Positions 12,637 through 23,490 of a stretch of 64,000 nt of DNA are shown here, piece by piece (position 1 is the stretch's first letter; each line of letters opens with the position of its first letter). Under the pieces are notes generated by a model. That model saw only the letters and a program-made list of their open reading frames with translations, was not told the DNA's origin and made no database searches. Origin of the DNA: Protea cynaroides (Eukaryota; Streptophyta; Magnoliopsida; Proteales; Proteaceae); assembly GCA_028583415.1 (NCBI GenBank), contig CM053266.1, positions 77,573,237-77,637,236 on the forward strand, in the 5' to 3' direction. The position numbers and the translations under genes were made by a program.

Positions 12637-12722
12637 CTGTAAAGTCACGAGAACAAGAAGTTAGCAAATAGATTAACAACAATCAACAAATCGGCATACC
12701 CTACATGCTACATCTAGCTTAC
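12637..12722 (-). other. Probable intron of the antisense gene (86 bp)
   Basis: The minus-strand donor CCCAA|GTAAGC lies at 12722 and the acceptor GACTTTACAG ends at 12637. It interrupts the frame just after EVKDTSALPSK. The continuing open frame into the intron (to 12673) would add unrelated residues, which favours splicing. Confidence 0.55.
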
Positions 12723-13120
12723 TTGGGAGTGCTGACGTGTCCTTGACTTCTACAGGGACCTCATATGCATACAAGTCGTCTCCTGTTTTGAAGTCGCCAT
12801 GACAGAAGAGTATAGATGAGTTGAGAGTGGAGTAGTCCATGGGAATCCCTGACTCTACCAGATTATAACTCTCTTGGTCGTAGATGTTCAAGATAGGCCA
12901 CGAGTTCAAAGGCGCGACATTTGGGTAGCACCATAGGTTCACTAGGGGCATCGGCCTCCTATCCTTATGTCCTACACAGAAAAACTTATGCTGCCAATTC
13001 AGGATTATGTTCCTCTTTTCCCCTAGGACATTGTGCGCCCCAGCTCGCTTATTAAAGAAGTACCACCCCGACTTCTTTTTCGGCTCAAATTTATGGAGGA
13101 GGAACATGTATCTGAATAAC
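12723..13120 (-). pseudogene. Antisense gene, 'putative gypsy-type transposon' domain, C-terminal half
   Basis: The minus-strand frame reads VELFRYMFLLHKFEPKKKSG, WYFFNKRAG and WQHKFFCV. I recognise this pattern from the plant Transposase_28-like 'putative gypsy type transposon' family, usually found antisense downstream of Tat pol. The N-terminal half of the same domain is displaced to 15301-15418 and 27361-27526 by two insertions. The function of the family is unknown. It has no transposase activity that can be inferred. The reading is open for about 130 codons and ends at a consensus splice donor. Confidence 0.7.
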
Positions 13121-13125
13121 TCTAC
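13121..13125. repeat. Left target duplication of solo LTR (TCTAC)
   Basis: TCTAC precedes TGTCACATCC. The right copy at 15296-15300 is TCTAT, one mismatch. Five bases is the expected length for Ty3/gypsy. Confidence 0.7.
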
Positions 13126-15295
13126 TGTCACATCCCAATTCTGGTGAAAACTAAAAGTATGAATGAATCGTCATATGAACCAATGGTTCAAACCAGGATT
13201 ACATAGGACCATGTCAATAATCAAACCATACATGCCCACATCATAATCAGAGATAATAAATAATAGTGGAAGCCTTTGTTAATATGAACAAAGAGTTCAG
13301 TGATAAATATTTAATAATCCAGTTATCAAATGTAAACCAAAACATAATTTAAATAACTATTACAAGTTTTATAATTTCAAATATGAAAATAAAATACTAA
13401 ACATAAGTACAATGGAAACACTCGCATGATGAGTAATGCTTGTCTTCCATCGTTTGCACGTTTATAGTTACCACGTGTCCATACGATGGTGCATTCGTGT
13501 AATCTTCGACGATAACACCTACATCATCAGAAACTAAAAAAAATGGTATCGTGAGGTGAGCTTACAACTTAGCTCAGTGAGTGAACAAAACAATACAACA
13601 AACATATGCATGATGTCAAATTCATATCTTGTGTCTGGTTTAAGCTTGCAATGTGCTATGGTAAGGATAAACGGCTACCAAACCTCCATACATGAGAGTG
13701 TGAGCATACCCAATGGATCACACACCACTATTGTCCCACATCACCAACTACAGAATAGAGATAGAGCTAGAGCCTAACGGATCACACACTGCTAGCACTC
13801 CCCCTAATACTCTACCCCATACCAGTACTTATGCCCCTACTGGCGAGGGCTTGCAAACTGGGTTTGTGACTAAGCAATCTTAAGTACATCAAATGTGTAT
13901 CCAAGGCCTTACCCCAGCATCCTTCAATACGACACAGAGATAGAGCTAGGGTCCATTGATAGAGCTACTTCCACACACCGCGATCACCCCCTAATATCCT
14001 ACGACGTACTAAGTCTGCTAAGGTAACAGTAATATGATGATGTCAGTGTGGTGAATGGTTTGATGCTACAATCTCTCCCCATCTAACACACCTACCACAC
14101 ACAATCACTTGCCTATCCTCATCATCAATATCATGAAAGAAATATAAATAAATATGCATGAACAAGATATATAGCAGTTAATTGGATAACATGTGAGATG
14201 CACAAACAAATATAGAGATCGTGGCAACAAACAGTTAACAGAAACAAAAGGATAGTTTGTTATTAACCAATTAGTTTAGGTCTTGTTCCCTCACCTGTTA
14301 AATGATGTTCATTGCTTCCAAAGCCTTAGAAACTATCTTGGACTAGTTGGAAACCTAAACAATTGGTAAACTTTAATTAAAATTCCATTTTATCAGGTTA
14401 CGGTATTCTGTTTCATTATCCGATCTGGTATTTATGCCTTCCAGACATTTTCTAGTCGCGTGACCGGTTTTGCATTAGCCGGTCGATCAACCATCAGGAC
14501 AAACCCTATCAGACTTCCTGAGAGTGACCTGTCGTCTGTCCGGTTTGGCATCTAGTTGACCGGTCATAGGACCGGACAACCCCTGAGTTGTACTCTAGAT
14601 TATCTTTCAGCCTATTTTCTCTTAGAGTCGTTTCTTCGGCTCTTTCAATGGGATCCATTCTAAACCATTCCATGATTATATTATTTTAGGATTTGTTCTT
14701 ATCATAATCTAGTTACTAGATCTTGAGTATTCTTACAAATCTCATCACAAACTGTCAAGGGATCATGGTGTTGGATCTAATCTACCAATACTACGATTGT
14801 AGACTCAAGTCTACAGAGATGGAACATAGACTTACCATTGATTCTTCACTAGTGGGGTTGAAAACCGACAACAACTCTTCTCTGTAGAGCTCTTCTCCTT
14901 TTCTCCCAAGCTTGCTTCTTCTCCAAGCCTTCTTCTCCACTCTTCTTCTCAATTTTAGGGTTTGAGAATGATCAAAAGAATAAGAGGAAGTGAAGGGACG
15001 TCCTCTATATAGAGGGAAACCTTCCACAGAGAGTGGGATTCCAATTAAGGAGTCCTACTCAAATTTGAAAACTTTCCTAAACTCGAAGCCAGTTTCTAGG
15101 CTTGACCAGTCGACTGTCCGATCGCTCAATCCGTAGACCAAACAAATCTACTTGTACTATTAGACAACCTATGAAAGACTAGTTTCCTTACTTGGCTTTG
15201 TGGTTCCTTTACCCGGTTGGTTTGCTTGAACTGGTTATAATGGAATGACCTGGCACGACACAATTACACCAAGTTAGTTGAGTGCGGGTCTTACG
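13126..15295 (-). repeat. Solo Tekay-type LTR inside the antisense gene (2.17 kb)
   Basis: It begins TGTCACATCCC and ends GTGCGGGTCTTACG, the reverse complement of a TGTAAGACCCG-type LTR start with one change. Antisense-gene coding sequence lies on both sides and no internal region is present, so the element was lost by LTR recombination. A TATA box (15006-15011) is followed on the minus strand by GGACGTCCCTT. Two blocks of CCGGTC/GACCGG words lie at about 14455-14580 and 15100-15180. Short frames inside are not genes. Confidence 0.85.
15006..15011 (-). promoter_or_regulatory. TATA box of solo LTR
   Basis: TATATA lies about 285 bp from the LTR 5' end, with GGACGTCCCTT a few bases downstream. 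The same pair occurs in two other Tekay-type LTR families of this window. Confidence 0.55.
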
Positions 15296-15300
15296 TCTAT
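15296..15300. repeat. Right target duplication of solo LTR (TCTAT)
   Basis: It pairs with TCTAC at 13121-13125, with one mismatch. Confidence 0.7.
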
Positions 15301-15418
15301 AGTTGCTAACCTATTCAGCTTTCAGAAGAACACGATGAACGCTTCGAAATGTTAGGATCATCAACTTTGAATTCACATGTAGCTGAGCTGGGGCCAATTC
15401 GTAATACTTTACAATGTC
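15301..15418 (-). pseudogene. Antisense gene fragment between two insertions
   Basis: On the minus strand this 118 bp island reads DIVKYYELAPAQLHVNS, a conserved stretch of the Transposase_28-like domain. It connects in sense to VELFRYMFLL at 13120 once the solo LTR is ignored, and to the segment at 27361 once the Tekay element is ignored. One stop follows near 15311. Confidence 0.75.
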
Positions 15419-15423
15419 CACAG
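15419..15423. repeat. Left target duplication CACAG
   Basis: CACAG immediately precedes TGTCACACACC. The identical CACAG lies at 27356-27360 after the other LTR. Confidence 0.85.
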
Positions 15424-17727
15424 TGTCACACACCAATTCCGTAATATTCAGAACGGTGTGAAGAACCGCTAATAAACCAACGGTTTAACCAGGATCTCAA
15501 ATAGGTTGTGACCTTTAGCTTAAACCATACACATCCACAATCATAATCAGAATAAATACACAATAGCGGAAGTCTTAATATTAAATGAACTGAGAATCTA
15601 AATGTGATAATCATAAATAAAATATCCAATTATATTGTATCAATCGAGACATAAATAAATAAAATATCAAACTACATTTTCTTAACAGTTCAAGTAAAAA
15701 TCTAATCGAAAAGGCATGAGTTGCACTTGCATGATGAGTCATGCGTCTCCACTATATCTTCAGCATCCATTGCAGCAACGTACCCGTATGCGGGAGCATT
15801 CATGTAATCTTCCACAGTCGTACCTGCATCATCAACTAAAAATATTTGAATTCGAAAGTGTGAGCACACATCACGGCTCAATGAGCAAACAAAACAATGC
15901 AACAAACATATGCATGCATTCAATTCATATCTGTGGTCTGGTATATAAGTTTGCAATGTGCTATAGAAAGGTTTGGAGGCCGTCGCACCTCTATACACGA
16001 ATGTGTGAACCTCTCAACGGATCAAACACCATCGCCGCCCCGACATGCATCCACCATGGGATAGAGATAGAGCTAAAGTTCTTAGGATCGTACCGCATCA
16101 CACTTCCCCTGATGCTCTACCCATACCAACACGTAAGCCCCTATTGGCAAGAGCTTGCATACTGGGCTCGTAACTAACCAATCCTAATGTCAAACAATGT
16201 ATCCAAGGCCTCACCCCAGCATCCCTCAATACGTCTATAGAGATAGGTCTAAGGCCCCCCGGCAGAGTCGAAGACTACACGGTCCGAGACCACCTCCCCT
16301 GATGCCCTACGATGTAATAGTTCTGCTAAGGTAATGGTGATACAACGATGTTAGTGGACAAGACTTGAGTAGAGATAGGGCTAAAGTTCTTAGGACCGCA
16401 CCGCATCACACTTCCCCTGATGCCCCACTCGCATGAAGTACACTAACCACACATAAACATTTACATGCCTATTCCTAGCATCATCATCAACATCATGTTG
16501 TGAATAAATAGAATTAAATATGCATGAACAGTAATAACAAGAATAGTAGATGACATGTGATATCCACATTACAATCATACAATCATACAATCATACATGG
16601 GATTGGACTCAATAAACAAAAATGGTTTATTATTAGTCAATTAGTTTAGGTCTTGTTCCCTCACCTTTGCTTGAGTGTACATCCCTTTCAAGCTTTAAGA
16701 ATCACCTTTATATCAATAGGAAAACCTAACAAGTCGATAGATTTTAATTAGAATTCATTCCGACATTTTTAGGCTTGTTGTAAAGCTAGGGTCGCAGGAT
16801 GGGTCGCATGAAGTGAGACCCCAGGGTATAGGGTCGATCATAGGGTCGGTGATCCATCGACCCTAGGTGCGACCATAGCTTCCCTGGACTTCCTGAGAGC
16901 TAGGGGTCGATCCTGTGGTCTGATAGGGTCGGTTACCAGCCGACCCTAAGTGCGACCAGATGTAGTTTGAGTCGACTTTTCATCCTACAGTTCATTCTTT
17001 CATGTTTGGATCCTTTGGCTTACTTTCTTGGTCCATTCTATGATTGTTCTATGGCTTAAACTCCAAGTTACTTTCTTTACTTTGTTTACCATGATACCCT
17101 CCATGGATTCCATTGAAATCTTCCCATGGATGGATGATTTGGATTTCTCCTAGATCCTACCCTCTTTCTATACTATTCTAGGGTCTTACACAATTTATGA
17201 AGAATGTTTTCATACCTTACTCTTGCTGAATTCAGAGATTCCTCTGAAACTCTTCTCCTTAGCCTTCTTCTCCAACTTTCCTTCTCTTCCTTCTCTTCTC
17301 TTCTCTCACTTTCAATTAGGGCTTCAAAAGGAGTAAAAGAGCCTAAGGGACGTCCTATTTATAAAGAAAAACCTCTCAAAATACATCCCAACGAGTTTAG
17401 GAAAGGTTCCCTTTGAATTAGAAAAGTTTCTTAATTTCTGGTTTCTGTTAGTATGCCTAGGGTCGATTCTAGGGTCGCAGAATCCGTCGAACCTAGGGTC
17501 TCAAGTCATCCGACCCTAGGACTCAAAAGTCATGGGTTGGACCCTGCTGAGGTGATGTCGACCCTACCTATTTAAAACATGCGACCCTACCCTCCATTTT
17601 ATTATTTTTGGATCAATTTCGTACCTGGTTTGTGATTTCCTTCATGCACTTGGTCCATGTGGCTCGACCATGATAGGTAGACTTGGTACAAGGTGGTAAG
17701 GCCGATTAGTTTGGTACGGGTCTAACA
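15424..17727 (-). repeat. 3' LTR of the Tekay-type element
   Basis: It begins TGTCACACACC and ends GGTACGGGTCTAACA (TGTTAGACCCGTACC on the element strand). It carries two blocks of AGGGTCG(A)/CGACCCTA words (about 16785-16970 and 17455-17590). A TATAAATA box and a GA-rich transcribed region (on the element strand) lie between them. Confidence 0.92.
17356..17363 (-). promoter_or_regulatory. TATA box (TATAAATA) of the 3' LTR
   Basis: TATAAATA lies 365 bp from the LTR 5' end, followed by GGACGTCCCTTAGG. The same box is at 26984-26991 in the other LTR. Confidence 0.65.
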
Positions 17728-17738
17728 ACTCCCCCTGC
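17728..17738 (-). other. Polypurine tract of the Tekay-type element
   Basis: On the element strand GCAGGGGGAGT directly precedes the LTR start TGTTAGACCC. It would prime plus-strand DNA synthesis. Confidence 0.85.
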
Positions 17739-17744
17739 TTATAA

Positions 17745-18240
17745 AAATTTCATCCTCGAAATTTGTACATACCTTTCGAGTCGAAAAGATGAGGGTATTG
17801 CTTTCGCATAGCATTCTCTTCTTCCCAAGTGATTTCTTCTATGTTTCGGCTTCTCCAGGTGACTTTAACATAATAGATGTCATGGTTGCGTAGTCGTTGA
17901 ACCTTTCGATTGGTGATTTCAGTTGGTGCTACTTCAAATGTCAAATCATCAGTCAAATCAGGTAGATCTACTGTCAAAACATGTGTTGGATCTCTGACAT
18001 ACTTCTTTAGTAAGGAGATATGAAACACATCATGCACACTTGACATAGATGGTGGTAGTGCTAATTGATAAGCCACTTTTTCACGTTTAGCTAGAATCTC
18101 ATATGGTCCGACATATCTCGAACTTAATTTCCCTTTCTGTCTGAACCATTTCAAACCTCGCATAGGGGATACTTTGAGGAATACCTTATCAGCTACGGCA
18201 AATTCAAGGTCTCGACGCCGAGTAACTGCATACTATTTTT
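17745..18240 (-). pseudogene. pol: Integrase C-terminus and chromodomain
   Basis: An open minus-strand frame (18163-17750) has the barrel-like KGKLSSRYVGPYEILAKREK, then VHDVFHISLLKKYVRDP. The chromodomain follows with FEVAPTEITNRKVQRLRNHD, IYYVKVTWR and EITWEEENAMRKQYPHLF. Chromodomains of chromoviruses bias insertion toward heterochromatin by binding modified histones. Stops at about 18266 and 18230 separate it from the core. The final frame runs into the PPT, as usual in this lineage. Confidence 0.9.
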
Positions 18241-18262
18241 GACGATTCTGAGCCGTTCTTAC

Positions 18263-19065
18263 TCATTCCTTAATAATGTCAACCACTCGATAAGTTTCTT
18301 CAACAAATTCTGGTCCAATAATGCTACGTTCTCCAACTTCATTCCAAAATAAAGGAGTTCGACATTTCCTACCGTACAGTGCTTCATAGGGTGACATTTG
18401 TATAGTGGCTTGATAGCTGTTGTTATAGGCAAACTCGATCAATGGTAGTTTCTCATCCCATGATCCTTTAAAATCTATTATACAGGCTTGAAGCATGTCT
18501 TCTAATATCTGAATGGTACGCTCTGACTGTCCGTCAGTCTGAGGATGGAATACAGTACTAAACTTCAATGTTGTACCCATAGGCTTTTGCAATCCTTCCC
18601 AAAACTTTGAAGTAAATCGTGGATCTCTGTCGGATACAATGCTTTCAGGTACACCGTGTAATCTGACAAGATTATCCACATACAACTTAGCTAACCTCTC
18701 CAGTGTATACTGAAGTCGTATAGCTATAAACCAAGTTGTTTTAGTCAGGCGGTTTACAATCACCCAAACCGTGTCAACTACTCGGGGAGTCAATGGTAAC
18801 CCGGTGACGAAGTCCATAGTAATGCAGTCCCATTTCCATGCTGGTTCTGGTAACTGCTGTAACAGTCCTGCATGTCTTTGTCATTCAGCCTTCACCTTCT
18901 GACAGTTTAAGCATTGAGACACGAACTTCGCTGCTTTCATTCCTCTCCACCAATATAATTTCTTTAGATCATGATACATTTTTGTACTTTCAGGATGTAT
19001 CGAATAGGCGGTGGTATGGGCTTCTTTCATTAATCGGTGTCTAATGTCCAAACTTTCTGTTTTAG
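18263..19065 (-). pseudogene. pol: Integrase zinc finger and catalytic core
   Basis: The HHCC finger is visible (HRLMKEAHTTAYSIHPE.., CLNCQKVKAE), ending at a TGA near 18880. The core frame starts MDFVTGLPLT at 18817 with the first catalytic Asp. It has SDRDPRF (second Asp, residue 63 of this segment) and DGQSERTIQ (Glu, residue 99), an exact D-35-E spacing. VIVNRLTK has Asn where VIVDRLTK is common, but that is not a catalytic position. Apart from the TGA, the core is intact to about 18263. Confidence 0.92.
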
Positions 19066-19735
19066 GTACGCATATTCTTCCTTTGTATTTCAGTACCTTT
19101 TCATCATCTAAGATGAACTCAGGAATAGTCCTACCTTTTTCGATGTCTTCTTGTACCATTCTTAGATAAGAGCCTGATTTAATAGTTGTTTTCACTTCAT
19201 CAAGTATATCAGGTACAATCTTCAATGTGGCGAACATATTTAAAAATCGATGGATAAACCCTTGGTTGGTTGATTCACCCGGTGCATCTATCACAAACTG
19301 CTCATTACTGTAATTGAATACTTTTTCGATGGTACACATTGCGGCAGTTGTGTTAACCTCTCCTTGAGATTTTATCATCACTTTTCTACTCAGCGCGTCA
19401 GCAACCACATTAGCTTTTCCCGGATGATACTGGATATCACCATCATAGTCTTTCAATAGTTCCAGCCATCTTCTTTGTCTCATATTCAACTCCTTCTGAT
19501 TAAAGAGATAAGTAAGACTCTTATGATCTGATTTAATCTGAAATTTCTCTCCGTACAAGTAATATCTCCATATCTTGACAGCATGTACCACTGCTGCTAA
19601 TTCCAAGTCATGAATGGGATAGTTTTTCTCATGTGTCTTCAATTGTCTTGAGGCATAAGCAATTACTTGTTCCCCTTGCATAAGTACACATCCTAAACCC
19701 AATCCTGACGCATCAGTGTACACAATAAATGGCTA
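19066..19735 (-). pseudogene. pol: RNase H and connection to integrase
   Basis: All four expected acidic positions can be seen: YTDASG, HDLELAAVV, IKSDHKSL and NVVADALSRK. AYASRQLKTHEKNYP and YLFNQKELNMRQRRW are typical of Tekay/Del. The frame is open from 19723 onward and shares its frame with the integrase core. A TAG at about 19733 separates it from the RT connection. Confidence 0.92.
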
Positions 19736-20600
19736 TCCTGGTATAGGAATAGTCAAAATCAGAGCTGATATCAATCTAGTCTTCAATGTTTGAAAACTCT
19801 GCTCATATTTATCAGTCTAAACAAACTTTTCGCCCTTCTTAGTCAAACTGGTGAAAGGTACGGTAATTCGGGAATAGTCTTCCACAAATCGTCGATAATA
19901 CCCAGCTAGACCTATGAAACTTCTAATTTCTGCAACGATCTTCGGTGCTTCCCACTTCACAAGCTTGCTAGGATCCACTTTGATTCCTTCAGCGGATACA
20001 ACATGGCCTAGGAATGCGACCTCGTTTAGCCAAAACTCACACTTTATAAATTTGGCATAAAGCTTCTCTTTTCGTAATTGCTATAGAACGACGCTTAAAT
20101 TCATAATATGAGTTTCCTTGTCCTTGGAGTAGACCAATATATCATCGATGAATACAATGACCGATGTGTCCAACATATCATGGAATACCCGATTCATAAG
20201 TTCCATAAAAGTTGCTGGTGCGTTCGTCAATCCAAAAGACATGACCATAAATTCATAATGTCCATATCTGGTCCTGAATGCTGTCTTGGGTATATCACCA
20301 TCCTTAATTTTCAACTGATGGTATCCGGACCGAAAGATCGATCTTGGAGAACACCATGGCACCTTGCAACTGATCGAACAGGTCATCTGTCCGAGGCAAT
20401 GGGTATCGATTCTTGATTATCAGCTTATTCAGTTCCCGGTAGTCTATACACAGTCGAACACTACCGTCCTTCTTCTTTACGAATAATACTGGCGCTCCCC
20501 ATGGTGATATGCTAGGTTTAATGTAACCCTTTTCCAGTAGTTCTTGTAGTTGTACTTTTAATTCCTTTAGTTCAGTAGGAGCTCGATAGGGTGCTTTAGA
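19736..20600 (-). pseudogene. pol: Reverse transcriptase with one frameshift and stops
   Basis: The RT starts around KAPYRAPTELKEL and YIKPSISPWGAPVLFVKKKD, followed by RLCIDYRELNKL and PLPRTDDLFDQL. One extra T in FSKIDL (about 20338) shifts the frame. The shifted frame continues GYHQLKIKDGDIPKTAFR, YGHYEFMVMSFGLTNAP and the catalytic VIVFIDDILVYS (FIDD at about 20141-20149). Stops follow near 20080, 19817 and 19733. With the frameshift this is the main damage to an otherwise well-kept pol. Confidence 0.92.
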
Positions 20601-21253
20601 TACTGGTGTGGCTCCGGGTATCAAATCTATAACAAATTCTATAGCTCGGTTAGGTGGTAGTCCTGGTAGTTCTTCAGGAAATACATCTGAAAAGTCACGC
20701 ACGACATCAATATCCTCCATTCGTGGTGCTTCCTTGGTGAGATCGACCACTGAAACTAGATACCCAACTCCTCTTTTCTCGAGGCATTTCCTAGCCTTTA
20801 ATGTAGAGAGGATGAGCTTTCGTTTACGGGGAATTTTGGTTCCCGCAACACTAAACTCTACTCCTTCTTTGTCTTTAAATGTCAGCTTCTTTTTGGCATA
20901 TAATAGATTTACAGAATGCTGAGCTAACCAGTCCATTCCCAAGATGACGTCAAAGTCTGCCATCTCAAGTTGAATCAGGGTTGCATCTAGAGTTTTCTCG
21001 TCAATAAGGACTGGACATGGTCCATAACCTGTTTCTAATTCCACTTTTAATCCCATCGGTGACCATACAAGTAGTTTATAGTCTAGATATTTGAGTAGTA
21101 GGTTCAGCTTCTTTCCAAATGACACAGATATAAAAGAATGAGTAGCTCCTGAATCAAAGACTACCCTGACGGGGATGCCATTAAAGGGTACTATACCTGT
21201 GATTTGTTTTAATTTAGTCTTCATGTTCACACAATGTAACACACAATGAAAGG
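20601..21253 (-). pseudogene. pol: Aspartic protease and protease-RT linker
   Basis: The minus-strand frame from 21242 has VVFDSGATHSFIS (active site Asp at about 21155), LETGYGPCPVLIDEKTLDA, FDVILGMDWLAQHSV and FSDVFPEELPGLPPNRA before RT. These are the usual landmarks of chromovirus protease. A TAA at 21252-21254 separates it from gag in the same frame. Confidence 0.9.
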
Positions 21254-22592
21254 TTTAGGACATACCTGTGACCACATCAGGTGATGCGGCAGCATCCTCA
21301 GAGGTAACAGCGTAAACTCTTCCTTGTTGTGTTTGCTTCCTGGGCTTGGGGCACTCTTTTGAATAATGTCCTATTTGATTGCAGTTAAAATATTTTACTC
21401 CTTTATTAATTGGCTTTTGTTGCTGTTGAGTTGCTGGGGTAGTCTTGGCTGCAGCATTAAAACCTTGAGTACGGAAGGGTTTAAATGTCCTTGTATTCCC
21501 TCCGTTATATGAATTTCCAGTTGGCCTCTTAATACCCCTGTTTTGAGCAAAATAGCTCTCTTTCTGGCTCGACTCTATCACCCGAGCAATTTGTACAGCT
21601 TCGTTGTAGACTTTCTTCTCAAGTCCTAGTACATGTTCACGAATACTTTCCCTAAGTCCCATGATGAACCTTCGGGTCTTCGTATCTTCTGCTTGCATAC
21701 TGACTGGTGCAAAGAAGAACAGCTCCTCATAACGTTATTGATATGCATCGACAGTCATCTGTCCCTGATACAAACTCAGGAACTCTTTCTCCATAGAATC
21801 TCTAAAACTCCTAGGAAAATACTTCTCAAAGAATACCTCTTTATATATATCCCAGGTCAGTTGGGTGTGCTTTGTCAACAGATATGTCCGTGTGGACTTC
21901 CACCAGTGGTGTGCATCGCCTTTCAGCATGAACGTTGCACACAACACTTTCTCTTCTTCGTTCACCGTCATCATCGTGAAATTCCTCTCCATATCAACGA
22001 TCCAATGTGCTGGCCACAATGGATCAGCTGGCTTACCACTATACTCTCTGGGCTTCATCTTCAGAAAACGCTCAACTAGTCTGGAGTGGTCTAGTTGATG
22101 AGGAACATAAGCCCCATACATAGGTGGTTGGTATTGATATCCACCTGGAGCTACTTCAGGGTTTTGCATTTGAGCATGCATGATGGGAGTCTGAGGTGCA
22201 TGGGGTACTGCGTTACTTCCCCCTGGTACTGTGCTTGCCTGTCCTGCTGGCATCGGTGTCGTCTGTGTAGCTGGAAAAGTCATGCCTATGGTAGCTTGCA
22301 TAGTAGCTTGTACCTGTTGTATTTGCTACAGCTGTTGTGCCAAATTCATTACGACTGTAGCCAGGTCTGTAGGTGGAGCTGGCAGATTTGTAGGATTTGT
22401 CTGCCCATTAACTACGGACAGTGCCGTGTTCAGATGCTCCTGGGTTTCAGGATGTATATGGTTGTCTTCCTCCACAGGTGGTGGTGGTGGAGGAATAGAG
22501 TTTCGGCTTTGTCTGGTTACTCTTCGCCCAGTCATTTTTTTTTGTTCTGCAGATAGTAGTGCCTGTAAGTAACTATAGCACATGTGTGGCAA
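21254..22592 (-). pseudogene. gag: gag (capsid/nucleocapsid) with in-frame stops
   Basis: Gag would form the virus-like particle and bind element RNA. The minus-strand frame starts near 22592 with a proline-rich N-terminus (NSIPPPPPPVEED). It holds the retrotransposon-gag core (RFLKMKPREYSGKPADPLWP, KGDAHHWWKSTR, FFEKYFPRSFRDSMEKEFLS) and a zinc knuckle KYFNCNQIGHYSKECP. The first Cys of the knuckle is replaced by Tyr, which should impair it. In-frame stops lie near 22325, 21734 and 21254. All three segments share one frame. Confidence 0.9.
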
Positions 22593-22679
22593 TCAATATA
22601 ATTGTTCTCTAGTCAAAAATCCAACTAATCAAGGAAATTTTTAAATTTTTTCAGATCATTCTATCGAAAATACTGTATT

Positions 22680-22915
22680 TTCCATCGTAGGGTCGATGGT
22701 AGGGTCGATCCTTATGCAGCCCTAGGGTATGCAACCCTGAGAATCACTGTCAACTTACCGAGAGCCTAGGGTAGATGGTAGGGTCGGTATATGTCTGACC
22801 CTAGGGTCGACCCCTAGTTCTCTGTCAGATCACCGAGAAGCTAGGGTCGATGAGGGGGTCGGAGGTAGGGTCGCATGTTTTGGTCGAATTATGCGACCCT
22901 AGGACTCAAAATCAG
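22680..22915 (+). promoter_or_regulatory. AGGGTCG-rich block upstream of the antisense gene
   Basis: About ten copies of GGGTCG(A) or its complement CGACCC are packed in roughly 230 bp between gag and the opposite-strand gene. The same word forms the two blocks in each LTR of this element. Its position fits a promoter/enhancer of the opposite-strand gene. This is an inference. Confidence 0.4.
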
Positions 22916-23043
22916 GTTTTAATTCCCGATTTGGGTTCATTTCTCCTTTCCGACTCAGCTCATTCCTCTGAGTTGCTACAGTGATAACTCCGACCCGTTG
23001 GTGATTCTATCATACTTTCGAGAATCTCACTCCTTCTCTTCAG

Positions 23044-23485
23044 GTATGTGCTCTACTGTTGCATGTTTTTAAGGTTTCTTAACTAGGGTTTCACCCATTT
23101 TTATCGTTTTTCTCAAATTAAAAATTTTTCAACTGTAAAAATTCGATTTTTATTGGGGCTTTTGCTGTTGGTGACTCAATGGACGAAAGCCCTAAAAAAT
23201 ATTTAAGTTTCATCGGTTGGTTATCGAGAAACTTGAAAATATCCAATTTTGACCTAATTTTTTGATATTTTTGAATTTCTTGAAATTTCTTCAAATTCAA
23301 TCTTCTTAGATAAAATTTCCAACTGTAAATGTCTTGCAGGATGGTTTAAAATCTCTATAAGTCCTCCTGCCCAAGTGTATGGGTGAAAAGTGTGGCTTTT
23401 GTCCAATTTATGTTGTTATAATGTCGAAATTTTTTGGGTTTTTCACCATTACTAAGCTATTATCTATTTTTCTTTGTTTTTGCAG
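23044..23485 (+). other. Probable 5' UTR intron of the opposite-strand gene (442 bp)
   Basis: CTCTTCAG|GTATGTGC at 23043/23044 is a donor and TTTGTTTTTGCAG|AT at 23485/23486 an acceptor with a long pyrimidine tract. The intron is T-rich, as in plants. The ATG follows five bases after the acceptor. Confidence 0.55.
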
Positions 23486-23490
23486 ATAAT

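Noticed and set aside
15716..16177. + strand frame of 153 codons (and its relative at 25342-25962)
   Set aside because: Both lie at equivalent places of the two LTRs of one element and are shifted or changed between copies. LTR sequence, not a gene.
20108..22572. Several + strand frames of 100-150 codons
   Set aside because: Shadows of gag-pol on the other strand. They carry no domain of their own.
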